Origin: Phycisphaerae bacterium
GTDB lineage: Bacteria; Planctomycetota; Phycisphaerae; Sedimentisphaerales; SG8-4
Direction: 5' to 3'
DNA length: 20,749 nucleotides
Assembly (NCBI GenBank): GCA_030603035.1
Contig: JAUVYQ010000031.1
Span: forward strand, 1-20,749
Part shown: positions 7,582-13,968 of the stretch, in pieces
Position numbering within the stretch: position 1 is the stretch's first letter
How the letters are laid out: every line of letters begins with the position of its first letter
The notes under the pieces: model-generated
Database searches by the model: none
What the model was told of the DNA's origin: nothing
Seen by the model: only the letters and a program-made list of their open reading frames with translations
Made by a program: the position numbers and the translations under genes

Positions 7582-7619
7582 AGCGAGATACGAAATACGA
7601 GATGCAAAATACGAAATTG
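7571..7619 (+). repeat. Tandem 7-base repeat, seven units, spanning the stop/start junction
   Basis: Seven in-phase heptads of the type GAAATAC (first two GTGAGGC and GTGAAGC) run across the end of the response regulator gene and the start of the HD-GYP gene. The second unit gives both the regulator's TGA stop and the GTG start of the next gene. The fifth gives an alternative ATG at 7602. Confidence 0.85.
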
Positions 7620-9281
7620 GATACAATCAGGAAAAGTTTAAGTTCGCCACAACTACGTAAGTTTGAGAGGTTTGCCGGTAAGGTAAATAAATTCGGCGTT
7701 AATTTTGCAGTTTGCAGCGCCGATGGCGAGCTTGTCTTGCTGTGCGGGGAGGCTAAATTCAAAAGCCGCCGCAAACACTTAATAGAGGCAAGCCGGCGAG
7801 CTTTAAGCAAAGAAGGTGAAGGAAGCTGCATCGGGACAGAGACGCAAGTTTGCCGATTTGGTGAAGCAAATCCGGTTTTGGCTGCCGTTCTAAAACGTGG
7901 TGGCGAGGCTGTTGGAGCAGCCCTGATTGACCTCGATACCGGATACTCGATGGTGGATGCCGGATGCTCGAATCGAGAATCGATTTTGAGTGAGATGCTC
8001 GGACTTTTAGCGGAGAATTTTCAAGCCGAGACAGAAGCCGAGGAACAAATTGAAATGGTCGGCACTGAGCTGGCGCAAACATACGAGGAGCTGGTGCTGC
8101 TTCACAAGCTCAGCACAAGTATGAAAGTTACCAAGCCGGACGCCAACTTTCTGCAAATGGCTTGTGACTGCTTAACCGAGATTGTCTCCGTCGAAGGTAT
8201 CGCAGTAGCGCTGGAAAAGACTATAGAGAACGAAAAGCAGTTGGTTGTGACCGCCGGGTCGGGATTGATAGATATAGATGAGCGGATAGCAGCTGTCTTA
8301 CACAGCCGGTTGGTGGAGGAAATAAACAGCGGTAAAGAGGCACTGCTGGACAGCGAAGTGGATTCGCCTTTCAAATATGATTGGCCGGGCAACATAAAAA
8401 ATATTATTGCGGTACCTTTATTCGGTAAAGACGGGGTGGAGTCCCATTTTGTAGAAATAGAAAGAGCTCAAAATGACAGCTGCATAATAGGGCTGATGGT
8501 TGCAATAAACAGAATCGACAAGCAGGATTTCGACAGCACCGACGTAAAACTATTTAACTCGGTGGCCAATGGGTGTGCGGTGTTTGTCGAGAACGGCAGG
8601 CTGTTCAAAGACCTTGGAGAATTATTTATAGGCTCGTTGAAGGCACTGACAAGCAGTATCGATGCCAAAGACCCATACACGCGCGGACATTCTGAAAGGG
8701 TTGCATTTATCTCACGATGGCTTGCAGAGAGGCTCGCCGAGGAAGAGGCATTGGAAGAGGACCAAATACACAAGATTTATTTGGCTGGATTGCTGCACGA
8801 TATAGGAAAAATAGGAATAGACGAAGCGGTATTATGCAAGAAGGGTAAACTAACCGAGAAAGAGTTCAGCCGTATAAGAAAGCATCCGTCGATAGGGGCA
8901 GGTATTTTACGTGAAATAAAACAAATGCGTGATATCGTGCCGGGCGTACTGTGTCACCACGAGCAGGTCGACGGCAGGGGATATCCCGACGGTTTAGTCG
9001 GCGAGCAGATACCCTTGACAGGCAAAATTGTCGGATTGGCGGATAGTTTTGACGCAATGACATCGAAACGGACTTACAGAGGCGCACTGACCGTAGAACA
9101 AGCACTGGCGGAAATAGAGAAAGGATTGGGCACGCAGTTTGACGAGAAAGTCGGCCGAGTATTTATCAACAGCGACGTCTATCAGCTCTGGGACATTATG
9201 CAGGGTAGTTTCAGCGAAATTTATGGGAGAAGCAGTTCCGTAGAATATGGCACTGCTGCTGTGGGGACTCTAATCGGATGA
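7578..9281 (+). CDS. GAF/HD-GYP protein, predicted c-di-GMP phosphodiesterase
   Basis: A 567-residue cytoplasmic protein. An N-terminal sensor-like domain (about 22-118) carries several Cys residues. A heptad-derived segment (118-137) and a coiled coil (about 140-182) follow, then a GAF domain (about 183-345) and an HD-GYP domain (about 355-530). HD-GYP residues are complete: GHSERV (His371), HDIGK (His408/Asp409), RKHP (His436), CHHE (His460/His461), DGRGYP, and ADSFDAM. Such enzymes hydrolyse c-di-GMP. The GTG start at 7578 overlaps the regulator stop by 4 bases. ATG 7602 is an alternative, and both lie inside the heptad repeat, so the first residues are repeat-encoded. The gene's end overlaps the STAS gene by ATGA. 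Its place next to an MshEN-type ATPase suggests control of pilus or secretion function through c-di-GMP. Confidence 0.9.
   Translation: MKRDTKYEMQNTKLDTIRKSLSSPQLRKFERFAGKVNKFGVNFAVCSADGELVLLCGEAKFKSRRKHLIEASRRALSKEGEGSCIGTETQVCRFGEANPVLAAVLKRGGEAVGAALIDLDTGYSMVDAGCSNRESILSEMLGLLAENFQAETEAEEQIEMVGTELAQTYEELVLLHKLSTSMKVTKPDANFLQMACDCLTEIVSVEGIAVALEKTIENEKQLVVTAGSGLIDIDERIAAVLHSRLVEEINSGKEALLDSEVDSPFKYDWPGNIKNIIAVPLFGKDGVESHFVEIERAQNDSCIIGLMVAINRIDKQDFDSTDVKLFNSVANGCAVFVENGRLFKDLGELFIGSLKALTSSIDAKDPYTRGHSERVAFISRWLAERLAEEEALEEDQIHKIYLAGLLHDIGKIGIDEAVLCKKGKLTEKEFSRIRKHPSIGAGILREIKQMRDIVPGVLCHHEQVDGRGYPDGLVGEQIPLTGKIVGLADSFDAMTSKRTYRGALTVEQALAEIEKGLGTQFDEKVGRVFINSDVYQLWDIMQGSFSEIYGRSSSVEYGTAAVGTLIG
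7931..7986 (+). repeat. In-gene heptad tract in the HD-GYP protein (eight units)
   Basis: Eight in-phase 7-base units, mostly ending in GAT (for example ACTCGAT, GGTGGAT and GCCGGAT), then shifting to TCGAGAA type. It encodes about residues 118-137, at the boundary between the N-terminal domain and the coiled coil, a place that tolerates inserted sequence. Confidence 0.75.
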
Positions 9282-9613
9282 GAATAAAGACACAAGATTA
9301 TAACAATGTTACGGTCGTTGAATTGCAGGGCGAGCTGGACGGTGATTTCGTTGAGCTGTTCCAAAATACAATCACCGATATAATTGCCGCACATAAGGCC
9401 AGCATTGTGCTTGATATGAGCGGCGTGGGGTTTATTGATAGTGAGGGATTGGAAAAATTGTTGTGGTCGCGGGACTACTGCAGTGAGAATAAATCCGAGC
9501 TTAGATTAGCGGGGCTTGATGAAAACTGCGCAAAGATTTTGGAAATCACCCGGCTTGAGAATGAATTCGACCGCTACGCAGAACTTACCGAGGCGGTAAA
9601 GAGTTTTGCATAA
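9278..9613 (+). CDS. STAS-domain protein (anti-sigma-factor-antagonist type)
   Basis: A 111-residue single STAS domain of the SpoIIAA/RsbV type. These proteins are switched by phosphorylation of a Ser and release a partner from a kinase/anti-sigma protein. The phospho-site motif is FIDSEGLEKLL (Ser55, in place of the usual D-S-S/T-G-L), and the N-terminal strand GELDGDF fits the fold. The start overlaps the HD-GYP stop as ATGA, so the two are translationally coupled. No RsbW-like kinase or PP2C phosphatase is visible, so the partner is elsewhere or the domain acts as a plain adaptor. The context suggests a regulator tied to the machine's signalling block. Confidence 0.88.
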   Translation: MRIKTQDYNNVTVVELQGELDGDFVELFQNTITDIIAAHKASIVLDMSGVGFIDSEGLEKLLWSRDYCSENKSELRLAGLDENCAKILEITRLENEFDRYAELTEAVKSFA

Positions 9614-9616
9614 TGA

Positions 9617-9702
9617 GTTCGTGGTTCATTGTTCGTAGTCTATAAGCGGCGGGGTACGAGCATCGAGTATCGAGAATCGAGAATCGAGAATCGAGTATGA
9701 GT
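9617..9702 (+). repeat. Two heptad tracts before the ATPase gene
   Basis: The first part (9617-9644) has units of type GTTCGTG. After a 9-base gap, the second part (9654-9702) has units of type AATCGAG, three of them exact copies in a row. The second part runs into the predicted ATG at 9697, leaving no room for a normal ribosome site there. Confidence 0.85.
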
Positions 9703-11430
9703 AAAATAGCGGTGGAAAACAAAATGCAGCTTGGGCAGCTGCTGCTGGCGCGCGGTGTTGTGACGGCTGAGCAGATTGAAAAGGCACTGGCTGAACAGAA
9801 AGAGAAGGGACACCGCAGGCTGCTCGGCGAGCTTCTGGTGGAGATGAATTATTGTACGGAAAATCAGATAGCCTCGGCGCTTGCAGAGGCGTACGGTGTG
9901 CCTTATGCGCAGGTTAGTCCGAAAATATGTGACGCAAAGACGCTTGAGATTTTGCCGAGGGAATTTCTCGAAGAACATATCGTATTGCCGCTGTTTAAGG
10001 TTGGAGATGGACTTACGGTGGCGGTGAGCGAGCCGACGAACGTATTTTTGATGGATGAAATAGAGCGCATAAGCGGCTGTAAGGTTCAGGTAGTCTGTTC
10101 GACGACCAGGGATATCAAGGCCACGATGCAAACATATCTGCCGGCGGCCAATGTCTTTGTCATTGACGATATTATCGATGATGAGGGACTGGAAGATTTT
10201 ACGCTGATAGAAAATATCACGGAGGATATAAGCAATCTTGAGGAGATAGCCGGCCAATCCCCGGTTGTAAAACTGGTCAACTATTTGCTTTATAACGCCG
10301 TGCGAGAGAACGCCAGTGATATTCATATCGAGCCGGACGATAAGAAACTGCGGGTCAGATACAGAGTCGATGGCAGGATGTATGAGAAGATACGTCCGCC
10401 CCATCAGATGCATTCGGCCATTGTTTCGCGCGTCAAGATTATGGCTGAGCTGGACATTGCTCAGCGACGTCTGCCGCAAGACGGCGGGATTCACGTTTTA
10501 ATAGAAGGCAGGCCAATCGATTTGCGAGTATCCGTCATGCCGGGCAACTTTGGCGAAAAGGTAGTTATCAGAATTATCGACCCGCAGAAGGTGCTTTTCA
10601 ATCTTGAATCGCTTGGATTTGCCTATGAAAACCTGCAGCTATTCAGGGAAGTAATACAATCTCCGAACGGCATAGTTTTGGTGACAGGGCCGACCGGTTC
10701 GGGAAAAAATACCACCCTTTATGCGGCACTTACCGAGTTAAATAGCGAAGAGATTAACATCTGCACGGTTGAAGACCCGGTCGAGTGCAATATAGCGGGT
10801 ATAAATCAGTTCCAGGTGAACAAAAGTGCCGGCTTTGAATTTTCGACGGCGCTGCGAAGTTTGTTAAGGCAGGACCCGGACATAATAATGGTTGGCGAGA
10901 TTCGGGATGAAGCGACAGCCAATATCGCGGTTCAGGCGGCTCTAACGGGCCATCTGGTTCTGTCAACTCTGCATACAAATGATGCACCCGGAGCGGTAAC
11001 GCGTTTGCTGGATTTGAACGTTGCCCCTTATCTTGTAAGTGCTTCACTGATTGCGGTTTTAGCTCAGCGATTAGTACGAAAGATATGCCCGAATTGTAAG
11101 ACAGAGTATGAGCCGTCCGTGAGTATAAAAAAGGTGGTTGAAAGGTTGAGCGGTGAGGCCGTGAAATTCTATCGCGGGGTAGGTTGTAAAAAATGCCGGA
11201 ACACCGGCTATGCCGGCCGAATCGCCATTCACGAACTGCTTGTGCCGAATGAGGAAATTATGGAAATGATTAATGAACAGGCAAGTTTGAAAAAATTGAG
11301 AGCCAGGGCGCTTAAAAGTGGAATGGCTCCTTTGCAATTAGATGGGATTGAAAAGGTAAAGGCGGGCATTATATCCATCGAGGAAGTATTGAGAACAACC
11401 GAAGCAATGGACAATGAGAATGGCCGTTGA
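9697..11430 (+). CDS. gspE: Assembly/secretion ATPase (GspE/PilB family) with MshEN domain
   Basis: A 577-residue hexameric ATPase expected to power pilin or pseudopilin assembly. The N-terminal MshEN/T2SSE_N domain (about 10-150) has LGQLLLARG...ALAEQ, similar to the c-di-GMP-binding repeat of MshE, then a second, more degenerate copy. The motor domain (about 190-570) shows the Asp box DIHIEPD, Walker A GPTGSGKN, Asp-rich DPDIIMVGEIRD and His box GHLVLSTLHTNDAP. Two Cys pairs (464/467 and 497/500) match the zinc-binding CxxC...CxxC of the family. Residue 338, directly after the Walker A Lys, is Asn instead of Thr/Ser. The ATG at 9697 sits in a heptad repeat. ATG 9724 has GGTGG 8 bases upstream and gives the usual N-terminus (MQLGQLLL), so it may be the real start. 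Confidence 0.93.
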   Translation: MSKIAVENKMQLGQLLLARGVVTAEQIEKALAEQKEKGHRRLLGELLVEMNYCTENQIASALAEAYGVPYAQVSPKICDAKTLEILPREFLEEHIVLPLFKVGDGLTVAVSEPTNVFLMDEIERISGCKVQVVCSTTRDIKATMQTYLPAANVFVIDDIIDDEGLEDFTLIENITEDISNLEEIAGQSPVVKLVNYLLYNAVRENASDIHIEPDDKKLRVRYRVDGRMYEKIRPPHQMHSAIVSRVKIMAELDIAQRRLPQDGGIHVLIEGRPIDLRVSVMPGNFGEKVVIRIIDPQKVLFNLESLGFAYENLQLFREVIQSPNGIVLVTGPTGSGKNTTLYAALTELNSEEINICTVEDPVECNIAGINQFQVNKSAGFEFSTALRSLLRQDPDIIMVGEIRDEATANIAVQAALTGHLVLSTLHTNDAPGAVTRLLDLNVAPYLVSASLIAVLAQRLVRKICPNCKTEYEPSVSIKKVVERLSGEAVKFYRGVGCKKCRNTGYAGRIAIHELLVPNEEIMEMINEQASLKKLRARALKSGMAPLQLDGIEKVKAGIISIEEVLRTTEAMDNENGR

Positions 11431-11454
11431 CAATTGAAAGTTGGAAAACTGATA
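11427..11454 (+). repeat. Degenerate 7-base repeat before the platform protein gene
   Basis: Three TTG-led heptads (TTGACAA, TTGAAAG, TTGGAAA) and one ACTGATA stay in phase across the 25-base gap between the ATPase stop and the GspF start. No clear ribosome site remains. Confidence 0.5.
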
Positions 11455-11455
11455 A

Positions 11456-12673
11456 ATGTCTGTGTCAACAACAGAAACTACAGAAAAGGTTGATTTTACA
11501 GGTGAGCGGGGTCCCACAAAGCCCACAGGTTCTCAAACGCAAAATGAGCGTCTCGCGGCCCGGTCACAAGCTGCAGTCCCGGCACGCCGGCAGCTCTATA
11601 CGGCAAAGGTAAAACAAGCGGAGCTGATACTGTTCACGACGCAGCTATCAGTGATGCTTGACAGCGGGGTGGTGCTTAGCGATGCTCTGGATGCTATTGC
11701 AGAGCAAGCCGAGCAAGGCACATTTAAGATGATAATTATGGATGTGGCGGAAACGGTCAAGAGCGGTGAAAATTTTTCAGAAGCGTTGGCCGGCTACCCC
11801 AAAGTTTTCAATTCGATGTTTATCAGTATGGTCAAGGCCTCGGAAGCGTCCGGAAAAATGGCGGAAATGCTCAAGGTGCTCAGCGGCTATCTAAACTTCG
11901 AAGCCGAAACCCGTAAACGCATCAAAGGGGCGCTTACCTATCCATTTATAATGGCGATAATGGCTGTGACAGCGACCGGGACGCTGATGTTCTTTGTTTT
12001 GCCGAGGTTTACGAAAATTTATGAATCCAGAGGAGCTGCGCTGCCAAAAATTACTCAAATACTGGTTAGCTTCAGCAAAATATTGGGTGATTTCCAGGTG
12101 ATGACGGCTATCGTGACAGTGGTGATATTAGTGTCAATGGCATTATATTACTGGGCTGGCACGTTAGCTGGCCGGCGGGTGATAGATTTTATAAAAATCC
12201 GCACACCTGTGCTGGGCACGATGTTTATCGATATGGTAGTAACCCGCAGTATGCGCATTATGGCCACAATGGTCAATACGGGCGTGAGCCTGCTGGACTC
12301 GATAGAAGTGATGCAGGGCTCGTGTGAAAATTACTATTTTCAGCAGCTCTGGGCGGGGACGGACGAAAAGATTCGCGACGGCTACCAGTTGTCAGAGTCG
12401 ATACTGATTTCGGCGGGCGGCGAAGCGGGCCGAACACGGTTAATCGCACCAGGGATTATCCAGATGCTCCGCGCAGGGGAAAAGAGCGGCAAGCTTGGTG
12501 AAGTCTGTGATAAAATATCGGTCTTTTACGAAAAAAAGCTCGAAGCTTCAATCAGGACCGTTACTGCTCTTATTGAACCGCTAATGATAACAATTCTCGG
12601 CGCGATTATCGGAACTATTGCGATAGCACTGCTATTACCGGTATTTAGAATTTCGAGCGTAATCGCACACTAA
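11456..12673 (+). CDS. gspF: Inner-membrane platform protein (GspF/PilC family)
   Basis: A 405-residue polytopic protein that couples the ATPase to assembly of the pseudopilus/pilus. Two homologous cytoplasmic helical domains (about 55-175 and 255-370) carry the family motifs: LILFTTQLSVMLDSGVVLSDAL at the start of the first, then NSMFISMVKASEASGKM, and later TRSMRIMATMVNTGVSLLDSI and MLRAGEKSGKL in the second. Three transmembrane segments lie at about 162-187, 215-238 and 370-400. The first about 50 residues are low-complexity (T, Q, R, P) and unlike the family. The gene ends the plus-strand machine locus. No pseudopilin gene follows. Confidence 0.93.
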   Translation: MSVSTTETTEKVDFTGERGPTKPTGSQTQNERLAARSQAAVPARRQLYTAKVKQAELILFTTQLSVMLDSGVVLSDALDAIAEQAEQGTFKMIIMDVAETVKSGENFSEALAGYPKVFNSMFISMVKASEASGKMAEMLKVLSGYLNFEAETRKRIKGALTYPFIMAIMAVTATGTLMFFVLPRFTKIYESRGAALPKITQILVSFSKILGDFQVMTAIVTVVILVSMALYYWAGTLAGRRVIDFIKIRTPVLGTMFIDMVVTRSMRIMATMVNTGVSLLDSIEVMQGSCENYYFQQLWAGTDEKIRDGYQLSESILISAGGEAGRTRLIAPGIIQMLRAGEKSGKLGEVCDKISVFYEKKLEASIRTVTALIEPLMITILGAIIGTIAIALLLPVFRISSVIAH

Positions 12674-12716
12674 CTTAACTACCTTGTGTTGCTATAAACG
12701 GCTTGACGGGTGGCAG

Positions 12717-12735
12717 CCTCAAGCGCAGCTTGGGG
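12717..12735 (+). other. Hairpin 44 bases after the gspF stop
   Basis: CCTCAAGC and GCTTGGGG form an 8-bp stem (one G-T wobble) with a GCA loop. No T-run follows, so it is not a canonical Rho-independent terminator. It may stabilise the 3' end or be part of a repeat. Confidence 0.4.
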
Positions 12736-12816
12736 ATGGCTCGTTGCTCTTATAAAGCGCAACATTTAATTACAATTGGTATTAATTGCCGATTGCCTGA
12801 ACCTCCCCCATGCCTG

Positions 12817-12851
12817 CCCCCTTGTTTAGAGTGTCGTTTACTCTAAGGGGG
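12817..12851 (+). other. Bipartite hairpin with a left-side bulge
   Basis: Outer stem CCCCCT/AGGGGG (12817-12822, 12846-12851), a 4-base bulge on the left only, inner stem TAGAGT/ACTCTA (12827-12832, 12840-12845) and a 7-base loop. The layout matches the hairpin at 19329-19364 and, less closely, the one at 15079-15123. No T-run follows. Confidence 0.55.
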
Positions 12852-12879
12852 TCATTCCCACCCCCCGGCAATCTCAAAC

Positions 12880-12907
12880 ATTAATCAATAATCATTCATC
12901 ATTAATC
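12880..12907 (+). repeat. Tandem 7-base repeat, four units of ATTAATC type
   Basis: Four in-phase heptads, two exact ATTAATC plus AATAATC and ATTCATC, directly before the dispersed repeat at 12917. Confidence 0.75.
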
Positions 12908-12916
12908 TTTTTTATG

Positions 12917-12972
12917 GTCATTGCGAGGAGCGAAGCGCTGGAAGTCCGGCCTTGGACGGAACGCGGCAATCT
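12917..12972 (+). repeat. Dispersed intergenic repeat (GTCATTGCGAGGAG type), interrupted
   Basis: The two ends (12917-12937, beginning GTCATTGCGAGGAGCG, and 12961-12972, ACGCGGCAATCT) together match a repeat that I recognise from gaps in many bacterial genomes. When translated it gives the familiar spurious peptide VIARSEA. A 23-base segment (12938-12960) with short TCCG/CGGA arms separates the two halves. Recognition is from memory, not a search. Confidence 0.6.
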
Positions 12973-12978
12973 AAACCG

Positions 12979-13009
12979 CTGTCATCCTGAGCGAACGCGA
13001 AGAATCTCC
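12979..13009 (+). repeat. Dispersed intergenic repeat (GTCATCCTGAGCGAA type)
   Basis: The sequence GTCATCCTGAGCGAACGCGA, followed by AGAATCTC, matches a second repeat common in intergenic DNA of many bacteria. It yields the spurious peptide CHPERTRRI. It sits 6 bases after the first repeat. Confidence 0.6.
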
Positions 13010-13104
13010 AAAACATTTAAATATCCTCAAACAAAAGTCAACAAAAAAACGGCCAAAAATGAACTTTTTTTGGTCATCCTGCCGGTTTATGCCGTTATGT
13101 TTAC

Positions 13105-13135
13105 CCCCGCCACCTGTGGGCGGGGTCATTTTTTT
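13105..13135 (+). terminator. Rho-independent terminator, plus strand
   Basis: A seven-base-pair all-GC stem (CCCCGCC at 13105-13111 and GGCGGGG at 13119-13125) with a 7-base loop, then TCA and seven T residues (13129-13135). There is no matching A-run upstream, so it works on plus-strand transcripts. It lies about 430 bases after gspF and may close the machine operon, or a transcript from the spacer. Confidence 0.65.
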
Positions 13136-13183
13136 AACCGAACCCGAAGGCCGTTTGGGGGTCCTTTTACATGAATCCTTCTT

Positions 13184-13834
13184 TTATGAGAGGCTTGATA
13201 CATCTAAGATCTTTGTCTGATTCTGTTTCAGCGCCTTTATTGCACCAAAGCCCTGAATCATTGTTAACAGTATAAGTATTCGGAAGACAACCGATGCTAC
13301 CAAGAATACTCGGGGCAGGTCCTGACGGAAAATAATTGCAACGACCATATCGATAGCAAGTATTCCCACAACTATGGCCAAGACAGTCATTGACCTTCGC
13401 ATTATGAAAAAAGCAAGCACGAGAAAGAGACAACCTATGACAACAGGCCAAATACCCGCAACAGGAATGTTCCATGATTTAGTTTGAAACTGTGAACCGA
13501 TTAGCCCGAATACAATATTCACTCCTCCGATGAGAAATGTGACTTTGTAAGCAAAACCCAACCGCTTAGCGGGTTCCGGACCCGGAGATGGAAGAGGCTG
13601 GCCGTCTTTGAGGATACTGATGAAAGGAAATATGGACTTACGTTCCAATTGCACCTTTAGAGAAGTCCCATCTTCAAGCCGAAACTCTTTTCCTTCCTTC
13701 AGTTGCTCACTGTCGGCTATCGAGCCGATTAAGTTTCCGTCCAGTCGAACCGTAATCTCGTTCCAGTTTCCTTTCCATGAAACTTCAAGCCTTTTTGGTC
13801 CGCCCTTTTCTAAGGCGTACTTAATTTTCGCCAT
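13184..13834 (-). CDS. Unknown four-helix membrane protein with N-terminal beta-rich domain
   Basis: A 216-residue protein that I do not recognise as a named family. Residues 1-85 look soluble and strand-rich (KRLEVSWKGNWNEITVRLDG, then a segment with EFRLEDGTSLKVQL), like a small carbohydrate- or lipid-facing beta domain. A Pro-rich linker (LPSPGPEPAKR) follows, then four hydrophobic helices at about 92-112, 123-145, 149-169 and 175-200. It ends with a short basic tail. An AGGGG ribosome site lies about 9 bases before the ATG, so the start is sound. It is convergent with the machine operon and stands in a repeat-rich island. No functional context is visible beyond its membrane location. Confidence 0.75.
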   Translation of the reverse strand: MAKIKYALEKGGPKRLEVSWKGNWNEITVRLDGNLIGSIADSEQLKEGKEFRLEDGTSLKVQLERKSIFPFISILKDGQPLPSPGPEPAKRLGFAYKVTFLIGGVNIVFGLIGSQFQTKSWNIPVAGIWPVVIGCLFLVLAFFIMRRSMTVLAIVVGILAIDMVVAIIFRQDLPRVFLVASVVFRILILLTMIQGFGAIKALKQNQTKILDVSSLS

Positions 13835-13874
13835 ATCTTTTTTCCCCTACCATTTAATACTTGCGAATTCAATG

Positions 13875-13880
13875 ATTATA
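13875..13880 (-). promoter_or_regulatory. Possible -10 element for the membrane protein gene
   Basis: On the minus strand this reads TATAAT, about 41 bases before the ATG at 13834. No good -35 is visible at 16-18 bases, so the call is weak. Confidence 0.3.
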
Positions 13881-13920
13881 CAGTCTGCATAAGCAGTTCC
13901 CGTTGCTTCTTCAATATTTA

Positions 13921-13935
13921 TCCGCCTATGGCGGA
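13921..13935 (+). repeat. Palindrome TCCGCC-TAT-GGCGGA (copy 1)
   Basis: A perfect 6-bp inverted repeat with a 3-base spacer. It is one of three perfect copies in the window (others at 14253 and 19549), each with a different spacer triplet. Confidence 0.75.
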
Positions 13936-13937
13936 TT

Positions 13938-13964
13938 TATCCTGAGCTGGTCGAAGGACTCGTC
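13938..13964 (+). repeat. Dispersed intergenic repeat (ATCCTGAGCTGGTCGAAGGA type)
   Basis: Directly follows the palindrome at 13921. It matches from memory the common intergenic repeat 'ATCCTGAGCTTGTCGAAGGA' found in many bacterial genomes, with one difference. Confidence 0.55.
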
Positions 13965-13968
13965 CAAT

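Larger units (their letters stand above)
12674..13183. other. Gene-free, repeat-rich spacer after gspF
   Basis: No credible gene. In order it holds a GC hairpin, a bulged hairpin, a heptad tract, two dispersed intergenic repeats and a strong plus-strand terminator, each listed separately. An 86-codon open frame at 12914-13174 is a translation of the repeats. Confidence 0.75.

Noticed and set aside
5802..7619. Heptad tracts considered as CRISPR or VNTR spacers
   Set aside because: Units are 7 bases, contiguous and degenerate, with no spacers and no cas genes.
9640..10494. 284-codon minus-strand open frame
   Set aside because: It lies antisense to the well-supported ATPase gene, has no domain signal, and its last residues are a translation of the heptad tract.
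1773..11548. Shared CAAACGCAAAA string at 1774 and inside gspF (11534)
   Set aside because: An 11-base match is expected by chance many times in 20 kb, and the short flanking arms (CCA/TGG, CTCA/TGAG) are weak.
12770..12800. Possible sigma-54 promoter (TTGGTATTAATTGC)
   Set aside because: The GG to GC spacing does not fit the required 10 bases, and no gene follows on that strand.
12914..13174. 86-codon plus-strand open frame after gspF
   Set aside because: It is a translation of two dispersed intergenic repeats (VIARSEA and CHPERTRRI peptides), then low-complexity sequence and the terminator hairpin. It has no ribosome site.
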